Part shown: positions 55,368-63,480 of the stretch, piece after piece
Position numbering within the stretch: position 1 is the first letter of the stretch
Layout of the letters: every line of letters begins with the position of its first letter
NCBI GenBank assembly: GCA_046351455.1
Contig: JAXLYM010000016.1
Coordinates: 124,001 to 188,000 of the forward strand
Length of the DNA: 64,000 nt
Reading direction: 5' to 3'
From: JADJRH01 sp046351455
GTDB taxonomy: Bacteria; Myxococcota_A; Polyangia; Polyangiales; Polyangiaceae
The notes under the pieces: generated by a model
Told to the model about the DNA's origin: nothing
The model's database searches: none
What the model saw: only the letters and a program-made list of their open reading frames with translations
Program-made: the position numbers and the translations under genes

Positions 55368-56270
55368 ATGAGCGCGTCCGCCAAAGGCACCCCTCGCTAT
55401 CCGGACATCCCGAAGCGCAAGCTCGACTTCGACTTCGACCCGGACACGATCCCTCGCGATTACTACGCTGAAGACCCCATCAAATCGCTGGTGATGACGG
55501 CTCTGTCCCTCGTCTTTCCGGAGGGAGAGCGCTTCTTCGTCGACAGCGTGGCTCATTATCGCGATCGCATCAACGACCCGGAGCTCGCGGAGGCCGTCAA
55601 AGGCTTCATCGCGCAGGAGGGCATGCACTCGCGCGCGCACATGGCCTTCAACGAGATGGCGCGGAGACAGGGGCTCGACGTCGCGGTGGACCTGGAGCGC
55701 CGGGTGAAACAGCTCCTCTGGGCGCCGCGGAAGAAGGCCCCTCGGGAAGCGCGGCTCGCCGTCACGTGCGCGCTGGAGCACTTCACTGCCATCCTCGCCG
55801 AACAGCTCCTCTCGGACAAGGATCATCGGGAGTCGCTCCACCCCTCCGTGCGCGATCTCTGGATCTGGCACGCGCTGGAGGAGAGCGAGCACAAGGCCGT
55901 CGCCTTCGACGTGTTCGAGGAGGTCTCCGGCTCCTACGCTCTCCGCGTGCGGGTGATGGTGGTCGCCACCTTGTTCTTCATCGGCTTCGTGGGCTACAGC
56001 CATCTTCGGCTCCTCAAGGCGCGCGGGCTCCTCGGCGACGTGCGCGGACAGCTCCGGACCATCGATTATCTGTGGGGGCGACGGGGCCTCTTCCGGCGGC
56101 TCGTCCCGGCGTATCTGGAGTACTTCCGGCCTTCGTTCCACCCGAACGACCGCGACACGACGGCCCTCCTCGCGACGTGGCGAGAGCGCCTGTTCGGCGA
56201 GGGAGGATCGCTGTCGGCCGCGTGGCAGCCTTCGGACCGCGGAGGCGATCTCTCGGCGGCCGCCGCCTGA
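55368..56270 (+). CDS. PF10118-type predicted metal-dependent hydrolase
   Basis: A 300-aa helical protein of the ferritin-like 'predicted metal-dependent hydrolase' group. Conserved Glu/His pairs that would hold a di-metal site are visible: QEGMHSRAHM, ALEHFTAI and WHALEESEHKAVAFDV; two hydrophobic segments follow (around 195-215). The family is widespread and uncharacterised, often beside AraC-type regulators of the type encoded divergently here. The ATG has GAGAGG about 7 bases upstream. Confidence 0.75.
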   Translation: MSASAKGTPRYPDIPKRKLDFDFDPDTIPRDYYAEDPIKSLVMTALSLVFPEGERFFVDSVAHYRDRINDPELAEAVKGFIAQEGMHSRAHMAFNEMARRQGLDVAVDLERRVKQLLWAPRKKAPREARLAVTCALEHFTAILAEQLLSDKDHRESLHPSVRDLWIWHALEESEHKAVAFDVFEEVSGSYALRVRVMVVATLFFIGFVGYSHLRLLKARGLLGDVRGQLRTIDYLWGRRGLFRRLVPAYLEYFRPSFHPNDRDTTALLATWRERLFGEGGSLSAAWQPSDRGGDLSAAAA

Positions 56271-56380
56271 CTGGCGCTCTCCGACTCCGTCCCTCGCGGC
56301 ACAATGGTGCCTTTCGTGCAAAGGGCCGCCGAGCCTCGCCGGAACAGACCGCATGCGAGAATCCGCGCGGGTGGCAACGC

Positions 56381-56430
56381 GCAGAAACAGCGCAGAAACA
56401 AGCCGAAACGCTCCGTCACGCGGCCGAAAC
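56381..56430. promoter_or_regulatory. helically phased GC(A/C)GAAAC repeats
   Basis: GCAGAAAC at 56381 and 56392 and GCCGAAAC at 56402 and 56423 are spaced 11, 10 and 21 bases, one or two helical turns. They lie in the 463-base gap (56271-56733) upstream of the receiver-PATAN gene; the rest of the gap shows no gene. Confidence 0.4.
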
Positions 56431-56733
56431 ACCGAGCCACGGCCTGCTGCCTCGACACCGCAACTGAGGCCTTCGGACCTCACCGCTGCGGCCCGGAGCA
56501 GAGCATACGAGACCTCAGATCTCGCGCAAAAGCGTCCGAGGATACGTGCAGAATCAGCGTCGAGCGCGCTAATTGCACCGGAGTGCCACCCGCGACGAGT
56601 GTGATCAAGCGGTGTCCATGCCTTCGGGGAGCGGGGCGGCGCAGATCGTAGTCCGTTGTGGCGCCGGCACAGCCGTTGCTCCGATCCGTCCTGCTCTCGG
56701 GTGCGCATCTTCCGGCGCCGGAGCGGGAGACCC

Positions 56734-58047
56734 ATGAAGCTACTCCTCGCGGATGATGACGACGTCGCTCGGCGGATGATCACGACGGCGTTGCGCTCCG
56801 GCGGCCACGAGGTCGTCGCGACGGACGATGGGGCGGTCGCGCTCGAACAGGCCGCCGTCGCGAGCGATATCCGCGTCCTCGTGCTGGACGCGAACATGCG
56901 CGGGCTCCGCGGCGTGGACTTCCGCCGCAGGCTCGCGGCGCGCGGAGACGGCCGCTACGCGTACGTGATCCTGATGACGGACACCGCGGGTCAGCAGGGC
57001 ATCCTGGACGGCCTCGCGGCGGGCGCGGACGCGGTGCTCGTGAAGCCGTTCCTCCCGGAGGAGCTGCTCGCGCGCGTCCGCGTGGCCGAGCGCATCCTCG
57101 ACATCGAGCCGGCGGGCGGAGAGCGCTTGTTGCGGCTCCTCTGCGAGGCGGCGACGGCGGGCTCCGGGGAGATCGTGGTGCGCGACGGAGAGCGCGTGGG
57201 CCGCATCCTCGTGCACGACGGGCGCATCGCGTGGGCGCAGCTCTCGGCGGACGAGGACTTCGTGCAGCACCTCGGCCACAGCGGCGTCGCGATCTCGCGC
57301 GAGGCGATGCGCAGCGTGATCGAGGACGCGCGCGCGACCTCCGGCGACTTCACGACGTGCCTCGTGGCGCGCGGCCTCGTGACGCCGGACGGCATCCGGG
57401 AGCACGTGCGGAGCTGGATCGCCGGCCGCATCGCGCTGATGCTGACCTTGCCGCGCGCCGAGGTGATGTTCTTGCCGAGCAAGCGCTCGTTCCGCGGCTC
57501 GGTGACGTTCTCGCTCGACGACGTGCTGCCGATGGAGGCGTGGCTCAAGATCGATCCGCCGCGGCAATCGCAGGTGTTCGACCGCGGCTCGACGCAGATC
57601 CAGTTGGCGTGGAACCAGGCGGCGTCGGAGATGTTGCCGCAGGCGGATCTGCGCGCGCACTTGACCGAGGCGCTCGCGATCGAGGGCGCGATCGCGGTGG
57701 GCCTCTTCGACGGCGCGACGGGCGCGTGCCTCGGGTCGGCGGGCAAACCGATCGGCGCGGATCTCGCGGAGGCGCAGATCAAGGCGATGAACCTGCTCGG
57801 CACGCAGGACGACATCGAGGACATGTTCACGACGGCGAGCGGACGGCAGTACCTGTTGCGAGCGGTGCAGCCGTCGCCGCGGTGGTTCCTGATGTTGGTG
57901 CTCGATCGCGAGACGGCGACGATCGCGCTCGCGCGCCTGAAGGCGGCGATCATCGCCCGTCACATCACCGCCGTGCGGGAGAAGACGCCGCCGCCGTCGA
58001 TCCGAAGGAGCGTCTCGCAGAGCTCCCTCAACCGGGTGCGAGCGTGA
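56734..58047 (+). CDS. receiver - PATAN (DUF4388-like) - roadblock signalling protein
   Basis: A 437-aa cytoplasmic protein. Receiver domain 1-120 has D7-D10, phospho-acceptor D52, T82 and K104. A PATAN/DUF4388-like domain (about 140-285; GEIVVRDGERVGRILVHDGRIAWAQ in parts) follows, and a roadblock/LC7-like alpha-beta domain (about 305-420; IEGAIAVGLFDGATGACLGS). Roadblock proteins such as MglB regulate small Ras-like GTPases, so phosphorylation may tune a GTPase or polarity module. The start overlaps nothing; the stop overlaps the next gene start (GTGA). Confidence 0.82.
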   Translation: MKLLLADDDDVARRMITTALRSGGHEVVATDDGAVALEQAAVASDIRVLVLDANMRGLRGVDFRRRLAARGDGRYAYVILMTDTAGQQGILDGLAAGADAVLVKPFLPEELLARVRVAERILDIEPAGGERLLRLLCEAATAGSGEIVVRDGERVGRILVHDGRIAWAQLSADEDFVQHLGHSGVAISREAMRSVIEDARATSGDFTTCLVARGLVTPDGIREHVRSWIAGRIALMLTLPRAEVMFLPSKRSFRGSVTFSLDDVLPMEAWLKIDPPRQSQVFDRGSTQIQLAWNQAASEMLPQADLRAHLTEALAIEGAIAVGLFDGATGACLGSAGKPIGADLAEAQIKAMNLLGTQDDIEDMFTTASGRQYLLRAVQPSPRWFLMLVLDRETATIALARLKAAIIARHITAVREKTPPPSIRRSVSQSSLNRVRA

Positions 58048-58421
58048 CGCAGAGCCTGCAGTCGGTCCTCCAGGAGCTGAAGCACGAGGTCGATCACCTC
58101 GCGGCGACGCACGTCGTCGACATCGAGTCTGGAATGGCCCTCTGCGGCATCTCCAACGACCCGACCTTCGACTCCGGGGCCGCGGCGGCGAGCTACGCGA
58201 ACGTGGTGAAGGCGAACGCCGCCGCCCTGTATTTCCTGGGTTTCGACGCGCACGCGACGGAGGACATCGTGATCACGACGCGGACGCTCTACATCCTGAT
58301 TCGGATGCTGGGCCCGCGGCATTACCACAGCATCGCGATGGGGAAGCAGGGCAGTCTGGGGCTCGCGCGGAACATCATGAGCAGCTACGCGCCGCGGCTT
58401 TTGTACGCGATCCCGACCTGA
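58044..58421 (+). CDS. roadblock/LC7-like protein
   Basis: A 125-aa protein of the roadblock/LC7 family, the size of MglB: helix-strand pattern SLQSVLQELKHEVDHLAATHVVDIESGMALC in parts, then DIVITTRTLYILIRML and QGSLGLARNIM. GTG at 58044 overlaps the stop of the receiver-PATAN-roadblock gene by 4 bases (58044-58047), implying coupled translation and probably a heterodimer. No GTPase gene is seen in the window. Confidence 0.8.
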   Translation: MTQSLQSVLQELKHEVDHLAATHVVDIESGMALCGISNDPTFDSGAAAASYANVVKANAAALYFLGFDAHATEDIVITTRTLYILIRMLGPRHYHSIAMGKQGSLGLARNIMSSYAPRLLYAIPT

Positions 58422-58486
58422 GTGAGCGTTTTTGGGGGCTTCGGCGCGACGTGGTGAGGGGCAGTCTCCCGCGGGAGAGGGGCGCT

Positions 58487-59527
58487 TCAGAGGCCTTTGT
58501 CCAGGATGGTCCGGCCGTGGGCGCGCAACATGGGGCGGAGATCGCCGTTCCAGCCTTCGAAGTGGGGGGTCGATGCGTGGTTGCAGCGGGCGGTGTAGGC
58601 CATGGCGTACACCAGAGAGGCTGTCAGCGTCGCGCGCTCGGCGGCGGAGAAAGGCTGTCCGCGAGCGGCTTCGAAGTCGGAGACGAAGGCGCGCATCTCG
58701 TCCAGCGTCGGGGCACGCGGGAGGTCGTTTCGCTGCCAGTCGAACGTGAAGTGTGGGGCGAGACTGCCGATCAGCACCGGGAGCTGCTCGAAGTGGAGGC
58801 TGTCCCAATCGAAGCTAGCGACGACTTGTCCGCCCTCGAATCGCAGGTGCTCCACCCGGTAATCGAAGTGGCCAATCACGCGCGGCCCCTCCGCGGACTT
58901 GCGGCGCTCGCGGGCCTCGGCGGCGAGGGATTCGATCCACTCGGCGCCTCCGGCGGTCGCATCGAAATCGAACATCGGGCTGTGGGGCTTCGGAAACACG
59001 CGGCCCTCCGGGAGACCGGAGAACCAGGCTCGGCCGAACGACTCGGCACCTTCGAAGCGCTCCGAAATGGCGATCATCCGAGCGAGAGAGCGCGCGATCG
59101 CCTCGCGAATGGCCGGATCGTGCGCGTCGGCCCTGGCTCCGGCGGTCATCAGCTCCTCGGCCGTCACCCACGCGGAGCCGAGTCGGACAGGGCCTGTCAG
59201 CGGGAGCGGGCACGGAAAGCCCTCCTCCACGAGGAGGCGGCGAAGGTCCGCGCAGGCCGTCAAATAGCGCTCCGGCCGGCCCCCGCGCTGCGCCTTCACG
59301 ACGACCGCGCGACCATCCGCGAGGCGCAAGCCCGCGACGCACGCGGCGGCCACTCGGTAGAACATGGCATCGGCGATCGGCGCTCCGAGATGGGCTGTGC
59401 AGAAGCCGGAGAGCAGACTGGCAATCTCCGCGGGCGAGTCCGTGTCGAAGACGGCCTTGTCGACGGCGGTGCTCCGGGCGGAAATCTGGCCTTCTCGGAT
59501 GACGGAGGGGAGCTCGGACGCGCTCAT
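58487..59527 (-). CDS. aminoglycoside phosphotransferase-like kinase
   Basis: A 346-aa protein with the small-molecule kinase fold of the APH family: AVVVKAQRGG (nucleotide-binding Lys), the catalytic loop VIGHFDYRVEHLRF (the Asp of HxDxR; the usual Asn is His) and the metal-binding ASFDWDS. APH-like kinases phosphorylate aminoglycosides, choline, homoserine or other alcohols; nothing here selects a substrate. The start ATG at 59527 is clear. Divergent from the AAA-nuclease gene. Confidence 0.75.
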   Translation of the reverse strand: MSASELPSVIREGQISARSTAVDKAVFDTDSPAEIASLLSGFCTAHLGAPIADAMFYRVAAACVAGLRLADGRAVVVKAQRGGRPERYLTACADLRRLLVEEGFPCPLPLTGPVRLGSAWVTAEELMTAGARADAHDPAIREAIARSLARMIAISERFEGAESFGRAWFSGLPEGRVFPKPHSPMFDFDATAGGAEWIESLAAEARERRKSAEGPRVIGHFDYRVEHLRFEGGQVVASFDWDSLHFEQLPVLIGSLAPHFTFDWQRNDLPRAPTLDEMRAFVSDFEAARGQPFSAAERATLTASLVYAMAYTARCNHASTPHFEGWNGDLRPMLRAHGRTILDKGL

Positions 59528-59611
59528 TCGGCCGAAGGACTACCTTGTCGCGGGGGTGGCGCGCAACATCGGACAGAATGGCCGGCTTGACGGCGCAACA
59601 TCAACGAGACC

Positions 59612-61408
59612 ATGCTCCGCGGGCCCATGCGCCTCCCGTACGGCATCTCCAACTTCGCCGACCTTCGCCGAGGCGGCCACGTCTTCGTGGACAAGACCGG
59701 ATTCTTCCCCGCCCTGGAGAGCGCCGAGAAAGGCCGAAACTACCTCATCTTCCTGCGCCCCCGCCGCATGGGCAAGACGCTCCTCGTCTCGATGCTGGAG
59801 CACTACTACGATGTGCTCGCCGCCCCGATGTTCGAGGATCTCTTCGGTGGCCTCGCGGTCGCCTCCGCGCCCACCCCGGAGCGGGGCCGGTACGTCGTGC
59901 TGCGGCTGGAGATGACCGGGATGCCGACCGGCGAGGGCGTGAGTCAGCTGCGCGCCGCCTTTCTCGGTCGTCTGCACAACAGCCTGGTGCAGTTCCTCGA
60001 ACGGTATCGCTCGCTCCTCCCGGATGTCGTGGCCGCTTTCGAAGCGGGCCTGTCGACGGACGAGCCGGCGTCGCTGATGCAACGCTTCCTCCTGGCCATG
60101 GAGCGCAGTCCCTACCCGCTTTATCTCCTGATCGACGAATACGACAACTTCACGAATGACCTCATCGCCCGCGGCGCTGACGGGATGTACCGCGAGATCC
60201 TTCACGCCACAGGCTTCGTCCGCGAATTCTACAAGACCGTCAAGGAGGGCACCGCCCGCGGGGTGATCGGCCGGATCTTCATGACGGGGGTCTCGCCCGT
60301 CACGCTGGATGATCTCACGAGCGGGTTCAACATCACGAGCAACATCAGCCTTCATGAGGATTTCAACTCCTTCGCAGGCTTCACCACGGAGGACGTGCGG
60401 CGCCTCGTGAAAGGCGTGCTCACGGACGGGGGGTTCTCGCTCGATCCGGGCAGCGTCGAGGAAGATCTGCGCCGCTTCTACAACGGATATCTTTTCTCTC
60501 AGGACGCGACCGAGCGGATCTTCAACCCCGACATGGTGCTCTATTTCCTCAAGGAGCTGACGCCGCCGGCGCGGTACCCGCGGGACATGCTCGACATCAA
60601 CGTTCGCACCGATTATGGCCGTATTCAACGGCTCCTGTTCGGGCCGGACGGGGCGATCCGGGAGGCAGTGGCGTCCGCGTTCCAGACCGTGATCTCCGAA
60701 GGGTGGATCGAGGCGGAGCCCGCGTCCTCGTTCCCGCTGGATCGGGCCCACGAGGAGGGATATTTCGTGTCCCTCCTCTATTACATGGGCCTCCTCACGC
60801 AGCAGCGAGAGGAGGGCTGGCTGCGGCTCGGGATTCCCAACTACGCCATCCGCCTCCTCTACTGGGAATCCATCGCTCGACTGTTGCACGACACATCGAA
60901 CGTCGACGTCGACGTGGCGCACGTGCGGAAGGCGCAGCGAGCCATGGCGCTCCAGGGGGACATCGCGCCGTTCCTCGACATGGTGTTCACGCGGGTGGTG
61001 AGGAAGCTGTCCAATCGCGATCTGATTCGCCTCGACGAGAAGACGATGAAGATGGTCCTCTTGAGCTTCCTGTCGCTCTCCGAGGTCTTCTTCGCGTGGA
61101 GCGAAGTGGAGCTCTCGTTCGGCTACGGCGACCTCTTGCTGGTGCCGAGTCGGAGCCAGCCGGCGGCGCAGACAGGGTTCATCGTGGAGCTGAAATACCT
61201 GAAGAGCGGCGCCCCCCTCGCCGACGTGACGGCGCGGCTCGACGAGGCGGACGTGCAGCTCCGGCGCTACCTCGGCGACCCCAAGCTCGACGCGATCCGG
61301 CCCCCCAAGGGCTGGAGCGCGGTCAGCGTGGCGTTCGTCGCGACAGAGGCGTGCTGGCTCCGGGAGCTCGGCGGAGAGATGCGGCGTCTCGGCGCTGCGG
61401 GGGAGTGA
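59612..61408 (+). CDS. AAA-ATPase-like protein with C-terminal PD-(D/E)XK nuclease domain
   Basis: A 598-aa protein. N-terminal half: DKTGFF motif, Walker A RPRRMGKTLLVSML, Walker B LYLLIDEYDNF, sensor MTGVSPVTLDDL, all typical of the AAA-ATPase-like (PF09820) group. C-terminal 120 residues: YGDLLLVPS followed by FIVELKYL, the D...ExK core of a PD-(D/E)XK fold (PF08011-like). Often numerous in genomes and proposed as defence or mobile-element proteins, but no activity is settled. ATG codons at 59612 and 59627 are both possible. Ends just before a dispersed repeat. Confidence 0.82.
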   Translation: MLRGPMRLPYGISNFADLRRGGHVFVDKTGFFPALESAEKGRNYLIFLRPRRMGKTLLVSMLEHYYDVLAAPMFEDLFGGLAVASAPTPERGRYVVLRLEMTGMPTGEGVSQLRAAFLGRLHNSLVQFLERYRSLLPDVVAAFEAGLSTDEPASLMQRFLLAMERSPYPLYLLIDEYDNFTNDLIARGADGMYREILHATGFVREFYKTVKEGTARGVIGRIFMTGVSPVTLDDLTSGFNITSNISLHEDFNSFAGFTTEDVRRLVKGVLTDGGFSLDPGSVEEDLRRFYNGYLFSQDATERIFNPDMVLYFLKELTPPARYPRDMLDINVRTDYGRIQRLLFGPDGAIREAVASAFQTVISEGWIEAEPASSFPLDRAHEEGYFVSLLYYMGLLTQQREEGWLRLGIPNYAIRLLYWESIARLLHDTSNVDVDVAHVRKAQRAMALQGDIAPFLDMVFTRVVRKLSNRDLIRLDEKTMKMVLLSFLSLSEVFFAWSEVELSFGYGDLLLVPSRSQPAAQTGFIVELKYLKSGAPLADVTARLDEADVQLRRYLGDPKLDAIRPPKGWSAVSVAFVATEACWLRELGGEMRRLGAAGE

Positions 61409-61434
61409 AACGAGGGGGATCCCCCCTTGTAAAA
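61397..61434 (-). repeat. dispersed intergenic repeat, element A, copy 4
   Basis: Minus-strand copy with a modified hairpin, AGGGGG-GAT-CCCCCT in place of AGGGGGC-TCC-GCCCCCT, so the stem is kept despite base changes. It fills the 38-base gap between the convergent AAA-nuclease and SRAP genes and slightly overlaps the former's 3' end. Confidence 0.68.
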
Positions 61435-61446
61435 CCCAAGATCGAC

Positions 61447-62154
61447 TCACTTCGAACGCTGGAACAGCGGCATCTCCGGCTCTCTCGGCTCCTCGCGCAA
61501 CAGGCCCGGATCGTCGTTCTTGACGTTGCCGACTCGGTGGGAGGCTCGCTGTGCCGTGAGGGCCTTGTTCGGGGCCGGGCCAAGGAGGGCGAAGGCCTCG
61601 TCGGAGGTGCCGTGGAGCCACATGTCCATGTCGCGCTTCGTGAGGATGGCCGGCATTCGGTCGTGCACCGGGGCCACGACGTCGTTCGCGGCCGTCGTCA
61701 CGATCGCGAACGTGCGCAGCTCCTGGCCCGTCGCCTTGTCGCGCCACGTCTCGTAGAGGCCCGCGAAACGTAGGATCTTGTCGCCCTCGGGGTGGAACCA
61801 GTACGGCGTTTTGTCGCGGCCCTCGCGGCGCCATTCGTAGAAGCCGTCGGCCGGGACGACGCAGCGGCGGCGCTCGAAGGCGTCACGAAAGGCCGGTTTT
61901 TCTCGGACCGTCTCGGCCCGGGCGTTGATCTGGCGCGCCGCGGAAGAGAGGTCCTTCGCCCAGAAATTCACGAGGCCGAAGCGCGCGGGCATCAGCTCGC
62001 GATGGGCGTCCTTCTCGCGGAGGACCAGGCTGCCCTCCGTCGGGGCGATGTTGTAGCGAGCACGATACGCCTCGGAAAAAAGCGGATCCGGCTCCACGCC
62101 CAGCGCGTCGGCGAGCTCCTGGTACTGAATGGCGAGGGTGAATCGTCCGCACAT
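61447..62154 (-). CDS. SRAP-family abasic-site-binding protein (YedK/HMCES-like)
   Basis: A 235-aa protein of normal family length. Cys2 after Met1 (MCGRFT) forms the covalent link to abasic DNA; NARAETV, GFYEWRR (catalytic Glu) and APVHDRMP (His) complete the active site. The protein protects abasic sites in single-stranded DNA from strand breaks. The ATG at 62154 has GGGAG 6 bases upstream; the ORF extends to 62337 but Cys2 fixes the real start. Confidence 0.92.
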   Translation of the reverse strand: MCGRFTLAIQYQELADALGVEPDPLFSEAYRARYNIAPTEGSLVLREKDAHRELMPARFGLVNFWAKDLSSAARQINARAETVREKPAFRDAFERRRCVVPADGFYEWRREGRDKTPYWFHPEGDKILRFAGLYETWRDKATGQELRTFAIVTTAANDVVAPVHDRMPAILTKRDMDMWLHGTSDEAFALLGPAPNKALTAQRASHRVGNVKNDDPGLLREEPREPEMPLFQRSK

Positions 62155-62200
62155 GAGAGGCTCCCGAGGTGGCTTCTTCCGTGCGGATCCAGCTACTCCA

Positions 62201-62229
62201 TGCAGCGTGGATTGCAATGTCGCGCTGCA
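62201..62229. other. inverted repeat upstream of the CorE-like sigma gene
   Basis: TGCAGCG (62201-62207) and CGCTGCA (62223-62229) form perfect 7-base arms in the 166-base gap between the divergent SRAP and sigma factor genes. It could be an operator; no promoter match to known CorE sites is claimed. Confidence 0.3.
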
Positions 62230-62320
62230 CCATGACGCGTGAGGGCGCGTGTGGTAAGGAGGCCTCCGCAGCACGCTGGAGGGCCCGATCTCACCGCGGC
62301 CCGCGGGAAGGATGAGCGCG

Positions 62321-62953
62321 ATGCAGGACGACACCACACCTCCGGACAGCCCCTCTGTCGATGACGATCCGCGCCGAGCGGCGAGCGCCGATGTCGTGTC
62401 CGCCCTCGTCGAGAATCACCGCGCCTTCCTGCACTTTCTGGAGAAGCGCGTGGGGCGGCGGGACCTCGCGGAGGACATCCTGCAAGAGGCGTTCGCCCGC
62501 GGCATCGCCCGCGTCCAGACGCTGGAGAAGGACGAGTCCGCGGTGGCCTGGTTCTATCGGACGCTCCGCAACGCGGTGATCGATCAACACCGCCGCCGCG
62601 GCGCCGAGGAGCGCGCCCTCGCCTCCTTCGCCGACGAGCTGGCGCACCACCAGGAGGCCGAGGAGGAGCTGCGCGGGCAAGTGTGCCAGTGCGTGGCGCG
62701 CCTCGCGACGACGTTGAAGCCTGAATACGCGGAGGCCCTGGAGCGCATCGAGGTGCAGGGCGCCTCGGTGAAGGCCTACGCCGAGGAGCGCGGCATCTCC
62801 GCCAACAACGCCGCTGTCCGGGTGTTCCGCGCGCGGGAGGCGCTCCGCAAGCAGGTCGTCGCCTCGTGCGGCACCTGCGCGACGCACGGCTGCCTGGACT
62901 GCACGTGCGAGGAGAAGGCCGGAGCGCACGGCTGCGGCTCCTCTCCTTCGTAG
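62321..62953 (+). CDS. CorE-like ECF sigma factor with C-terminal Cys-rich metal-sensing domain
   Basis: A 210-aa ECF factor with region 2 (EDILQEAFARGIARVQTLEKDESAVAWFYRTLRNAVIDQHRRR in parts) and region 4 (AYAEERGISANNAAVRVFRARE). The C-terminus carries a Cys-rich tail (CGTCATHGCLDCTCEE) like CorE/ECF44 factors, where copper binding to the tail switches the sigma factor without an anti-sigma protein. The ATG at 62321 has AAGG at 9-base spacing; the ATG at 62312 sits directly against that site. The next genes are a metal-binding lipoprotein and an efflux outer-membrane protein, its likely targets. Confidence 0.85.
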   Translation: MQDDTTPPDSPSVDDDPRRAASADVVSALVENHRAFLHFLEKRVGRRDLAEDILQEAFARGIARVQTLEKDESAVAWFYRTLRNAVIDQHRRRGAEERALASFADELAHHQEAEEELRGQVCQCVARLATTLKPEYAEALERIEVQGASVKAYAEERGISANNAAVRVFRAREALRKQVVASCGTCATHGCLDCTCEEKAGAHGCGSSPS

Positions 62954-63081
62954 GCCTTCAAAAACAGGCGATCCGACAAAATTTCGGAGGGGCGGTCACC
63001 GCGCCCGTAATGGCGGAGGGGGGTCCGCGTCTGCGGTCTCGAACGCTGAACGATCCGGCGCCGTGCCGGAGGAGATCGCTC

Positions 63082-63468
63082 ATGTGGAAGACCGCTATTT
63101 TCACGTTGCTCTTGTCGCTCGCGGGCTGTGATCGCAGCCAGTCGCCGTCCACGCACGTCGCGCTCGGGCCCGAGGATTTCGCCGCTCCGGAGGGCGCGCC
63201 GTCGCTGGCGATGCTCGACGCGCCGCCGCCGCCGCCGAAGGACGGGCGCACCGTCTATGTCTGTCCGATGCACCCGGAGGTGACGTCGGAGCAACCGGGG
63301 AGTTGCCCCAAGTGCAACATGACGCTGGAGCCGAAGCCGGCCCCGGCCCCGGAGCCGCACACCGGGCAGGCTCCCACTCCGCATGATCACGCGGCGCACG
63401 ATCACGCGGCGCACGATCACGCGGCGCACGATCACGCGGCGCACGATCACGGGGCCTCCGCGCGCTGA
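63082..63468 (+). CDS. heavy-metal-binding lipoprotein with DHAAH repeats
   Basis: A 128-aa lipoprotein (FTLLLSLAGC). It has an HMBD motif (YVCPMHPEV ... CPKCNMTLEP) like that at the start of CusB-type adaptors, then a His/Asp-rich tail of repeated DHAAH units. It probably binds Cu/Ag/Zn outside the cytoplasm. ATG 63082 follows GGAGGAG. Preceded by the CorE-like sigma gene and 12 bases before the efflux gene. Confidence 0.78.
   Translation: MWKTAIFTLLLSLAGCDRSQSPSTHVALGPEDFAAPEGAPSLAMLDAPPPPPKDGRTVYVCPMHPEVTSEQPGSCPKCNMTLEPKPAPAPEPHTGQAPTPHDHAAHDHAAHDHAAHDHAAHDHGASAR
63385..63459. repeat. 15-bp tandem repeats encoding DHAAH
   Basis: GATCACGCGGCGCAC is repeated from 63385 at a 15-base period (63385, 63400, 63415, 63430; a fifth GATCAC at 63445), encoding a His-rich metal-binding tail. 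Confidence 0.8.
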
Positions 63469-63480
63469 GGGAGCGAGATC

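Noticed and set aside
58487..59527. Antibiotic-resistance assignment for the APH-like kinase
   Set aside because: Only the generic kinase-fold motifs are visible, and the usual catalytic-loop Asn is replaced; no drug-specific signature.
61447..62337. 296-residue version of the SRAP protein
   Set aside because: The active Cys must be residue 2 after Met removal, which fixes the start at 62154.
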